The notes beneath the pieces were generated by a model that was given only the letters and a program-made list of their open reading frames with translations, did no database searches and had not been told where the DNA came from. A program made the translations under genes and the position numbers. Shown piece after piece: positions 24,529 through 31,944 of a DNA stretch of 43,817 bases (its first letter is position 1; each line of letters starts with the position of its first letter). The stretch is from Verrucomicrobiales bacterium (GTDB lineage Bacteria > Verrucomicrobiota > Verrucomicrobiia > Verrucomicrobiales > V1-33), in assembly GCA_028293125.1 (NCBI GenBank), contig JAQGPJ010000097.1, positions 1 to 43,817 of the forward strand, written 5' to 3'.

Positions 24529-25805
24529 CCTCCTATCATCGTTTCGAACTTCCCTCCGGCACGCGGGTCCGCGTTGCCGAAATGCCTTGGATGGAAAGTG
24601 TGAGCGCCGGCGTCTGGGCCGGCGTGGGCGGGCGGCACGATCCCGCCCGGCTGGGCGGTCTGGCGCACTTTGCGGAGCACATGGTCTTTCAGGGCACCAA
24701 GCGCCGCACCGCGCGCCGCCTGAACACGGAGGTTGAAAGCGTGGGCGGCAGCATGGACGCCTACACCTCGGAGGACCACACGGCCTTCTTCGTGCGCGGA
24801 CCGGCGGAACACCTGACGCGTTTTTCCGATGTCCTGTTCGATCTCTATCAACATTCCATTTTTGACCCGGAGACGGTGAAAAAGGAGCGGGATGTCATCG
24901 CGGAGGAGATCGCCATGTACCGAGAGCAGCCCAATCAGCATGTCGAGGACCTGCTGTGCCGCACCGTCTGGCCCAAACACCCGCTGGGGCTGCCCATTGC
25001 GGGCACGGAGAAATCGCTGGAGCGCATTGAGGAGGGGGCGCTGAAGGAGCACGCGCGCAAGTATTTCGGCGCAGGCAATTCCGTCATCTCCATCGCCGGA
25101 CGCGTCGAGGCTGGCCAGGTGAGGGAGCTGCTGGCCAAACTGCTGCCCAACGGCCTGCCGCCGGATGTCCGGCCTCCCAGCCGGCCCTTCAAGCTCAAAG
25201 CGGCCCGCCGCCCCTCGGTGGTTTCGGAGGCGCGGGATCTGGATCAGATCCAAGTGGCGCTGGCCTTCCATGCCCCCGGACGGAAGTCGCGTATGATGCC
25301 CGCCCTGCGGCTGCTGAATGTGATTCTGGGAGAGAACACCAGCTCCCGACTGTGGGCCGAGCTGCGGGAGAAACGGGGGCTCTGCTATGATGCCGGCTCC
25401 GATATCACCTCGCTGGAGGAGACCGGTCTGCTGCATCTTTATGCCGGCGTGGATCCTGATCGGATGGAGCGCGTGCTGGCGGTCATCTTCAAAATCCTCC
25501 ACGGCTTGGCGGACAAGGCAGTGAGTTCCTCCACTCTGAAGGCTGCCGTGGAGTACTCCATCGGCTCCAGCCGCATGGCCATGGAGAGCACCTCCCATCA
25601 AATGACCCTGATGGCGGAGAGTGAACTGCTCCACGGACACCCAATCGACATGGACGCGCTCTATGCCCGTCTGCGCGCCGTGACTCCCGAGCAGGTCCGC
25701 CGCGCCGCCGCTGAAATTCTCCGCCCCGGCCGCCTCACAGTGGCGCTTGTGGGACCGGAAACCGATCACGCCCTGGTGGAGCGCGCGGCCATGAATGGGC
25801 TCTGA
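24525..25805 (+). CDS. M16-family (processing-peptidase-like) zinc protease
   Basis: A 426-residue single-unit M16 protease. The inverted zinc motif H-F-A-E-H is at 48-52 and the distal Glu ligand lies in the E-R-D-V-I-A-E-E-I helix near 125. The C-terminal half carries the usual non-catalytic domain, with L-R-E-K-R-G-L-C-Y-D. There is no clear signal peptide, so it is probably cytoplasmic, like PqqL/YmxG-type relatives. It overlaps ispD by 4 bases, but no functional link between the two is known. Confidence 0.92.
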   Translation: MTSYHRFELPSGTRVRVAEMPWMESVSAGVWAGVGGRHDPARLGGLAHFAEHMVFQGTKRRTARRLNTEVESVGGSMDAYTSEDHTAFFVRGPAEHLTRFSDVLFDLYQHSIFDPETVKKERDVIAEEIAMYREQPNQHVEDLLCRTVWPKHPLGLPIAGTEKSLERIEEGALKEHARKYFGAGNSVISIAGRVEAGQVRELLAKLLPNGLPPDVRPPSRPFKLKAARRPSVVSEARDLDQIQVALAFHAPGRKSRMMPALRLLNVILGENTSSRLWAELREKRGLCYDAGSDITSLEETGLLHLYAGVDPDRMERVLAVIFKILHGLADKAVSSSTLKAAVEYSIGSSRMAMESTSHQMTLMAESELLHGHPIDMDALYARLRAVTPEQVRRAAAEILRPGRLTVALVGPETDHALVERAAMNGL

Positions 25806-25924
25806 TGCTGTTCCCGCAAATGCCTCCATAGGTGTGCCGCAGGTGCGGGCAGGGACTCCGGGCCAGAGTCCGCCGCCCCCAGGCCACGCTTGCGGTTTGC
25901 GGCCGTATAGACGTTAGTCAGCGG

Positions 25925-27274
25925 ATGAATGAGCTAAGGACATTGGTGGAGGAGGTGGCGGGAAGGCTGAGGGCGGCAGGCTTCACCGCCTATTTTGCCG
26001 GCGGCTGTGTGCGGGACGCTCTGCTGGGCCAGGAGCCGCACGACTACGATATCGCCACCAGCGCGCGCCCGGAGGAGGTGCAGCGTCTGTTTCCCAAATC
26101 CCAGGCGGTGGGCGCGCATTTCGGGGTGGTCATTGTCCGGCACGGCGGAGCCTCGTTTGAAATCGCCACCTTCCGCACGGACGGCCAGTATGTGGACGGG
26201 CGGAGACCGGAATCCGTGGTTTTCAGCTCCCCGGAGGATGATGCCATGCGGCGTGACTTTACAGTGAACGGCCTGTTTCTGGACCCGGAGACAGGCCGGA
26301 TCATCGATTTTGTGGGCGGTCAGGAGGATTTGAAAAACCATGTCCTCCGCGCCATCGGCGATCCCTCGCAGCGCTTCCAGGAGGATCATCTGCGCCTGAT
26401 GCGGGCAGTGCGGTTTTCCACGGTGCTGGGCTGGGAGATCGAGCCCGCCACCTGGGCCGCCATCAAATCGGAGGCACATCACCTGGCGCAGATCAGCATC
26501 GAACGCATCCGGGATGAGTTCATCCGGATCATGCTGCACCCGAACCGCGTGCGCGGTTTGGATCTTCTGGACGCCTCCGGCCTGCTGTCCCATATCCTCC
26601 CGGAAATGGAGGCGCTCAAGGACTGCACCCAGCCGCCGGAGTTCCACCCCGAGGGCGATGTCTGGGTGCACACCCGTCTGATGCTGAGCCTCCTGCCGGC
26701 CCAAGTGAGCGTGCCGCTTGTCCTCAGCGTGCTTCTGCACGACATCGCCAAACCCGCCACCCGCACGGTGGACGAGGCCGATGGCCGCATCCGCTTCAAC
26801 GGCCACGACAAGCTGGGAGCCGAGATGACGGAGGCCATTTTGCGCCGCCTGAAGTTCTCCAACGATATCATAGACGACACCGTCGAGGCCGTGGCCAACC
26901 ACATGAAAATGCAGCACGTGCAGGACATGCGGATCTCCAAACTGAAGCGGTTCCTGGCCAGTCCCACCATCCTGGACCAGTTGGAGCTGCACCGCGTGGA
27001 CTGCCTTGGCTGCCACGGCATGCTGGACAACTACCATTTCCTGAACGGCAAGCTGGAGGAGTTGTCGCACGAGCCTGTTATTCCCCGGAGGTTGCTCAAC
27101 GGCCACGAACTCCAGACCCTCGGCTACCCGCCCGGACCCCTTCTGGGCCATATCCTCACCGCCGTGCAGGATCTCCAACTGGAAGGCACCCTCAAAACCA
27201 GGGAGGAGGCGGTCAGCTGGGTGGGACAGGAGTTTCTCCTGAATGCCGGCCCTGCGCGGTCCCTCATTTCCTGA
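25925..27274 (+). CDS. cca: CCA tRNA nucleotidyltransferase / poly(A) polymerase family
   Basis: The ATG at 25925 is chosen because the 31 residues that could precede it look non-coding; the protein has 449 residues. The nucleotidyltransferase head has A-G-G-C-V-R-D-A-L-L-G and the metal-binding D-Y-D-I-A-T-S, followed by R-R-D-F-T-V-N-G-L-F. Then come the neck (R-L-M-R-A-V-R-F) and an HD domain with L-L-H-D-I-A-K-P-A-T. It builds or repairs the 3' CCA of tRNAs in the cytoplasm, possibly with phosphohydrolase activity from the HD domain. A poly(A) polymerase role cannot be ruled out. A TTG-rich leader of about 120 bp separates it from the M16 gene. Confidence 0.93.
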   Translation: MNELRTLVEEVAGRLRAAGFTAYFAGGCVRDALLGQEPHDYDIATSARPEEVQRLFPKSQAVGAHFGVVIVRHGGASFEIATFRTDGQYVDGRRPESVVFSSPEDDAMRRDFTVNGLFLDPETGRIIDFVGGQEDLKNHVLRAIGDPSQRFQEDHLRLMRAVRFSTVLGWEIEPATWAAIKSEAHHLAQISIERIRDEFIRIMLHPNRVRGLDLLDASGLLSHILPEMEALKDCTQPPEFHPEGDVWVHTRLMLSLLPAQVSVPLVLSVLLHDIAKPATRTVDEADGRIRFNGHDKLGAEMTEAILRRLKFSNDIIDDTVEAVANHMKMQHVQDMRISKLKRFLASPTILDQLELHRVDCLGCHGMLDNYHFLNGKLEELSHEPVIPRRLLNGHELQTLGYPPGPLLGHILTAVQDLQLEGTLKTREEAVSWVGQEFLLNAGPARSLIS

Positions 27275-27405
27275 GGAACGGGCTGGCAAAAACCGCTGCC
27301 GGACCGGTTTGCCATAACCTTCAGGCTCAAAACTGCATAATTATGCCGCATAAAGTCACCAAATGTTGCTTGCGGAGGGGCAAGCGGTTTCCACGTTGGC
27401 CGCGC

Positions 27406-28304
27406 ATGCACACCGGCGCGGGGATTGCCGCTTTTCCAACTTCTGAAATCTTTGACAGCCATCCGGGTTTGGCGACCCGGCTGCGGGGCATCCGGCATGT
27501 GGCCTTGGATATGGACGGGACGATTTACCGGGGTGGGCAGCTTTTTGAATTCACCAACCGTTTTCTGGACCAGCTGACAGAGTGGGGCATCGGCTGGACC
27601 TTCCTGACCAACAACTCCTCAAAAAGCACCGAGGAGTACCAAGCCCATCTGCGGAAACTGGGCGTCAGGCCGGGTGTAGGGGAGGGGTGCGTGTTTATCT
27701 CCACTCACGCCACCATCGAATATCTGCGCCAACGGCACCCGAAGGTGCGGCGGCTGTATGTGCTGGGATCGCCGGGAATGAAGACGGAGCTGGCCCTGGC
27801 GGCTTTTGAGATCAATAGAAAGTCGGCGGAGGATGAACCGGAGGCGGTCATTGTTGGGTTCGATCCCGCGATGACCTACGCCTCGCTGTGCCGCGCCGCG
27901 TGGTGGATCCGGAAAGGGAAGTGGTTTGTGGCCTCGCATCCGGACACTGTCTGTCCACCGACGGACCCACCGTGCTGGTGGACTGCGGAGCCATATGCAC
28001 AGCGCTCACCGCCGCCACCGGTCGGCATCCTGACGCCGTGGCCGGCAAGCCGCACCCGCGCATGCTGCAGGGACTGATGCAGCGTCTGGGGCTGATGCCG
28101 GAGCAGATGGCCATGGCCGGGGACCGCCTCAATACGGATGTCGAAATGGCCCGCCGCGCCGGAGGGCTGGGAGTGCTGGTGCTCACGGGCGAGGCTGCTG
28201 CGGAGGATGCTGCCCAAGCCCAGCCGCTTCCGGACTTGGTGGTGCCGGATCTGGCGGCATTCGGAGAGCTGCTGCGGGAGGCCCGCGGAGCCCGTTTTTC
28301 CTGA
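27406..28304 (+). pseudogene. HAD-superfamily (NagD/AraL-like) phosphatase, frameshifted
   Basis: From an ATG at 27406 the first frame reads H-V-A-L-D-M-D-G-T-I-Y-R-G, then F-L-T-N-N-S-S-K-S-T-E-E-Y, V-I-V-G-F-D, and A-S-H-P-D-T-V-C-P, the NagD-type HAD plan. At 27955-27957 it goes out of register, and the next frame continues T-D-G-P-T-V-L-V-D-C-G, then G-K-P-H-P-R-M-L and A-G-D-R-L-N-T-D-V-E-M-A, ending at 28304. Joining the two needs one extra base, so a single base is missing. The complete enzyme would remove phosphate from small sugar or polyol phosphates; its position next to a G1P dehydrogenase-like gene recalls the AraL-AraM pair of Bacillus, so a glycerol-phosphate role is inferred. 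Natural loss and a sequencing error cannot be told apart here. Confidence 0.8.
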
Positions 28305-28406
28305 CTGTTCATCACTGTCCCCATCATGGGGTTTTGGCGGAGCCGCCGCCCCGCTGAGCACGCCGGAGACCGCCAACCCCTTGGAAAATGACTGAAAATC
28401 CCTGTT

Positions 28407-29421
28407 ATGAACTCCCCACGCGCTCCCCGCTACACCGACGAGCAGCTGCGCCTCGCCGCGCGGCTTTATTATGTGGATGGACTCGGCCAGGCTGAGGTCG
28501 CGCAGTTCACCCGCATCTCGCAGACCAAGGTCTCCCGTCTGCTGGCCCTGGCCAGGGAGCGGGGCATTGTGAAAATCTCCGTCGCCGAATACGAGTCCCG
28601 CAGTTTCCTGCTGGAGGATAAGCTCCGCTCCCTGCTTGGTCTGGGGACGGTGGCGGTGATCCGCACCCTGCCGGGAGCCACCAGCGGTGACGCCCGCCGA
28701 GCCGTGGGGCACTTCGGGGCCTCCATCGCGGCCTCGCTGATTGCGCCGGGCAGTGTGGTGGCCATCTCCGGCGGACGCACCATGCGGGAACTGGTGCAGA
28801 ATCTGCCGACGGACAAAAAAGCCGGCCTGACCGTGGTCCAGACCATGGGCAGCATCGATTCCTCCGTGGCTCCGGTGGATGCCCTGGAGCTGGGCCGGGT
28901 GATGGCCCGGCGCTGCGACGGCCTGTTCCAGTCGCTCAACAGCCCGGCATTTGTCCCGGACAAACAGACCCGCGACGCCTTTCTGAATCTGACGCAGATC
29001 CGCTCCGTCTGGCAGCAGCTGAACCGGGCCAAACTCCATCTTTGTGGAGCGCGGCATTCTCAGTCCCGACGAGCTGGCGCAACTGCGGGCTGGCGGAGCA
29101 GTGGGTGAAATCTGCGGTCGCTTCTTCAACGCCGAGGGACAGGAATGCGATACGCCGTGGCGCGACCGGGTGGTCGGCATCGAACTGGAGCAGCTGCGCA
29201 CCATTCCCCAGGTCATCGGCATCGTGGCCGGCAGCAACCGTTCCCGGGCCATCGCGGCCGCTATAAGTGGAGGGCTGCTGAAGTCCCTGATCATCGACGA
29301 GGGCGGGGCCAACGCCCTGCCTTTCCCATCCTTTGCCGCCGGCCACAGCACGGCCCCGGCTTCCACCAACCCCAAATCCCGGTCCGGCTCCGTCACTGCC
29401 GCTGCCGCTGCCCTTTCATGA
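28407..29421 (+). pseudogene. SorC/DeoR-like sugar-binding regulator, internal deletion and frameshift
   Basis: The first frame (28407 onwards) has an N-terminal HTH, A-A-R-L-Y-Y-V-D-G-L-G-Q-A-E-V-A, then Q-T-K-V-S-R-L-L, and the start of the sugar-binding domain with A-I-S-G-G-R-T-M-R-E and D-A-L-E-L-G-R. At about 29028-29033 it breaks, and the adjacent frame resumes at N-S-I-F-V-E-R-G-I-L-S-P-D-E-L, continuing G-A-V-G-E-I-C-G-R-F-F and I-G-I-V-A-G to the stop at 29421. In intact members a V-G-I-G strand of about a dozen residues lies between these two parts and is not found, so the lesion removed a few tens of bases and shifted the frame. It would have sensed a phosphorylated sugar or polyol and controlled the genes beside it. 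Its stop overlaps the GDPD start. Confidence 0.8.
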
Positions 29422-30392
29422 AACGCTGCCGCCTTGTCACCTTTTTCCCTTTCATCGCCGCCGCTGTGCTCCCCGCAGGCGCTTTCCCTGCCAAGGCGGA
29501 GTCCCCGGCCCCGGCTGCCACAGTGAAAAGCTCTTGGAATGTGCGTGATCACGTGCCGCTTCAGGACTTTATCATTCAGAGCCACCGCAGTGCCGGTGAA
29601 CTGGCGGAGGAGAACACGCTGGAGGCTTTTGAACTGGGCTGGTCGCTGGGGACCATCCCGGAGGCGGATGTCCGCACCACCAAAGACGGCGTGATCGTGG
29701 CTTTTCACGACAATGATTTCTCCCGCGTGGTGAAGGATGTGCCGGACGGTCTGAAAAAGAAGGGCGTGGCCGATGTGGGTTATGAGGATCTGATGCACTT
29801 GGATGTCGGCTCGTGGAAGGGCGACGCCTTCAAGGGAAGGCGCGTGTGCCGGATGAAGAACATCTATGAACGCATGGCCGGACATCCGGAGCGGCGGCTC
29901 TATCTGGATTTCAAGAATGTGGATCTGCGGCAGCTGGGGGCGGAAATCAAAGCGGCGGGTGTGGAGAAACAGGTTATACTTGCCTCTTCCAAACACCCCA
30001 TCCTGCGGGAATGGCGGGAGCTGGTGCCTGAATCCGGCACCCTGCTGTGGATCAGCGGCACCCAGGAGGACAAACGCAAAGCCATGGAGGCCGCGCGGGC
30101 CACGGGATTCGCCGGCATCACCCAGATTCAGATCCATGTGCGCCTGCCCGGCGATGCCAAGGATGTCCAGCCCGGCGAGCCCTTCTCACCCAGCCGCGCC
30201 TTCCTGGCGGAACTGAGTTCGGAACTGGCCCGGCGCGGCATTCTGTTCCAGACCCTGCCCTGCGGCGTGACCGATCCCGCCATTTATCAGCAGCTGCTGG
30301 ACGCCGGTTTGGCCTCCTTCGCCACGGATCACCCGAAGGTGACGGTGGAAGCCGTGCGCAGCTATTACGAAGCGGTCAAACCAAAGCCCTGA
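29418..30392 (+). CDS. Exported glycerophosphodiester phosphodiesterase
   Basis: The ATG at 29418 gives 324 residues with a signal peptide (M-K-R-C-R-L-V-T-F-F-P-F-I-A ... A-F-P-A-K-A); the longer frame upstream is the shadow of the regulator gene. The GDPD TIM-barrel motifs are all there: Q-S-H-R-S-A-G, E-E-N-T-L-E-A-F, E-A-D-V-R-T-T-K-D-G with the metal-binding Glu and Asp, and A-F-H-D-N-D with the catalytic His. The enzyme splits glycerophosphodiesters to an alcohol and glycerol phosphate in the periplasm. It is the only gene of its cluster that looks fully intact. It overlaps the regulator by 4 bases and is followed 28 bp later by the fusion ORF. Confidence 0.92.
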   Translation: MKRCRLVTFFPFIAAAVLPAGAFPAKAESPAPAATVKSSWNVRDHVPLQDFIIQSHRSAGELAEENTLEAFELGWSLGTIPEADVRTTKDGVIVAFHDNDFSRVVKDVPDGLKKKGVADVGYEDLMHLDVGSWKGDAFKGRRVCRMKNIYERMAGHPERRLYLDFKNVDLRQLGAEIKAAGVEKQVILASSKHPILREWRELVPESGTLLWISGTQEDKRKAMEAARATGFAGITQIQIHVRLPGDAKDVQPGEPFSPSRAFLAELSSELARRGILFQTLPCGVTDPAIYQQLLDAGLASFATDHPKVTVEAVRSYYEAVKPKP

Positions 30393-30420
30393 ACCGCCCG
30401 CCGACTGCCTGTCCGCCCGC

Positions 30421-31689
30421 ATGATTCCCTCCCGCCTTGTTCTCTCCTCCGCCCAGGCTTTGGAGGCCGCGCGTGAAACGCAGGTGTTGGAGATCGGCTC
30501 CGGCATCCTGTCCCAAGTGCCGGAGATTTTCCGCGGGCAGTTTGGAAACCGGCCCGCGGTCATGGTTACCGATCCCAACACCTTCAGCGCCGCCGGCAGC
30601 CTGATCCGGCAGGCGTTTGCCGATGCCGGGCATCTCATGCGGGAGCCGTTTCTGTTTCACGATCCGGATCTTTATGCGGAGCGCCGTTTTGTGGATGAGC
30701 TCCGCACGGCTTTGGCGGGTCATGACGCGGTGCCGGTGGCCGTGGGAGCGGGCACGCTCAATGACCTGACCAAGCTGGCCTCCCATGAAGCCGGACACCC
30801 CTATCTCTGTGTGGCCACTGCGGCCTTCATGGATGGTTACACGGCTTACGGAGCCTCCATCACGCACCGGGGCTCCAAGCAGACCTTTGACTGTTCGGCC
30901 CCGGTGGCGGTGGTGGCGGATCTGGCGGTCATCGCCGCTGCTCCCCCGGCCATGAACGCCTGGGGGTATGCGGATCTGCTGGCCAAGGTCACGGCGGGGG
31001 CGGACTGGATCGTGGCGGATTTTCTGGGTATGGAGCCCATTGAGCCATTGTCGTGGACATCGTGCAGGGCGGTTGGCGATCCCGACGGCATCCGCCGGGC
31101 TGATCCCGATGCCATCGCCAGGCTGGTGGAGGGACTGATGCTGGGGGGCTTCGCCATGCAGGCCAAGGGTATGAAGCTGGAGCACAGCGGCTGGATGGTG
31201 GCCGGATTCGAGATCTCCGGCGTCGTCGGCATGCTGGCTGCGGGCTGGATCACGGACCGTGTGTTCGGCGGGCGGGGAGCCTGGACCTGCCTTGTTTACA
31301 TGGCCCTGGCCGGAGCGGCGATGTTCTGTTTTTGGAAAACTCCGGTGGGCTACGGGGCACTCAGTGCCGCACTGCTGTGTGCCGCAGGCTTTTTCATCTA
31401 TGGCCCGCAGGCGCTGATCGGCATTGCCGTGGCCAATCTGGCCACCAAGCGGGCCGCCGCCGGTTTCACGGGGATTTTCGGTTATGCCAGCACGCTTGTC
31501 TTCGGCGTGGGCCTTGGCTGGCTGGTGGAGAAGCACGGATGGAACGCCGCCTTCGACGCCCTGATCCTCTGCAGCGCCATCGGCACCGCGCTTTTTGCGC
31601 TTTCATGGAGGGCCAGGGTGCACGGCTACGCTGAGCATGAAGCATCGGCGCGGGCGGGAGCAGGATGCCGGCAAAGACTGGGAGAATGA
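30421..31689 (+). pseudogene. Junction ORF: G1P dehydrogenase N-half joined to organophosphate transporter C-half
   Basis: The 422-residue frame is open, but two unrelated families meet inside it. Residues 1 to about 248 match the N-terminal part of sn-glycerol-1-phosphate dehydrogenases (AraM/EgsA): A-V-G-A-G-T-L-N-D-L-T-K, A-A-F-M-D-G-Y-T-A-Y-G-A-S with the first metal ligand Asp, and G-G-F-A-M-Q-A. The remaining ligands in the S-G-A-E-H segment are absent. From about 249 (K-G-M-K-L-E-H-S-G-W-M, DNA near 31163-31171) the sequence is the second half of a GlpT/UhpT-type (OPA) transporter, with D-R-V-F-G-G-R-G and I-Y-G-P-Q-A-L-I-G and five or six membrane helices. Neither half can work alone, so an in-frame deletion fusing two neighbouring genes is the best reading; an assembly collapse is the alternative. 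Confidence 0.8.
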
Positions 31690-31866
31690 GGACGTGGTGG
31701 ATTTTCATAGGAGAATCCCACGTTAGCCCCTCACCGGTCCGGTTTGCTTGGCTGTGCTTGCCAGAAGTTTGGGTTTTTCGCACGGATTTGCCTTGGATTG
31801 CGCCCCCATTGGCGGTCAGTTGCCCGCCATGCCCCCGGAGCAGGCCGCTGATTTTCGGAAAAAGCG

Positions 31867-31911
31867 CGGGCCCCGGGCCACGCATGGGCAAATGCGTGGA
31901 CTTGGGGCCCG
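31867..31911. terminator. Two-tier hairpin between convergent genes
   Basis: Outer arms CGGGCCCC (31867-31874) and GGGGCCCG (31904-31911) and inner arms CCACGCAT (31878-31885) and ATGCGTGG (31892-31899) are all exact, with a GGGCAA loop and a small internal bulge. It lies between the fusion ORF (ends 31689) and the LamG gene (ends 31945). There is no T-run, so either a bidirectional block or a structured RNA. Confidence 0.55.
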
Positions 31912-31944
31912 GCAAGGGATTCAGAGGTCCAGTCCCCGGTCTGA

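Noticed and set aside
24369-25829. A 486-residue open frame on the minus strand opposite the M16 peptidase
   Set aside because: It lies antisense to the M16 gene and the end of ispD, both of which have clear motifs; long antisense frames are expected at this GC content.
25934-27289. A 451-residue minus-strand frame opposite cca
   Set aside because: Same reason: shadow of a well-conserved CCA-adding enzyme.
30421-31689. The fusion ORF as a true bifunctional dehydrogenase-transporter
   Set aside because: Two metal ligands of the dehydrogenase and half of the transporter helices are missing, so neither function can be complete; deletion or misassembly explains it better. Kept as a finding because conservation in relatives would overturn this.
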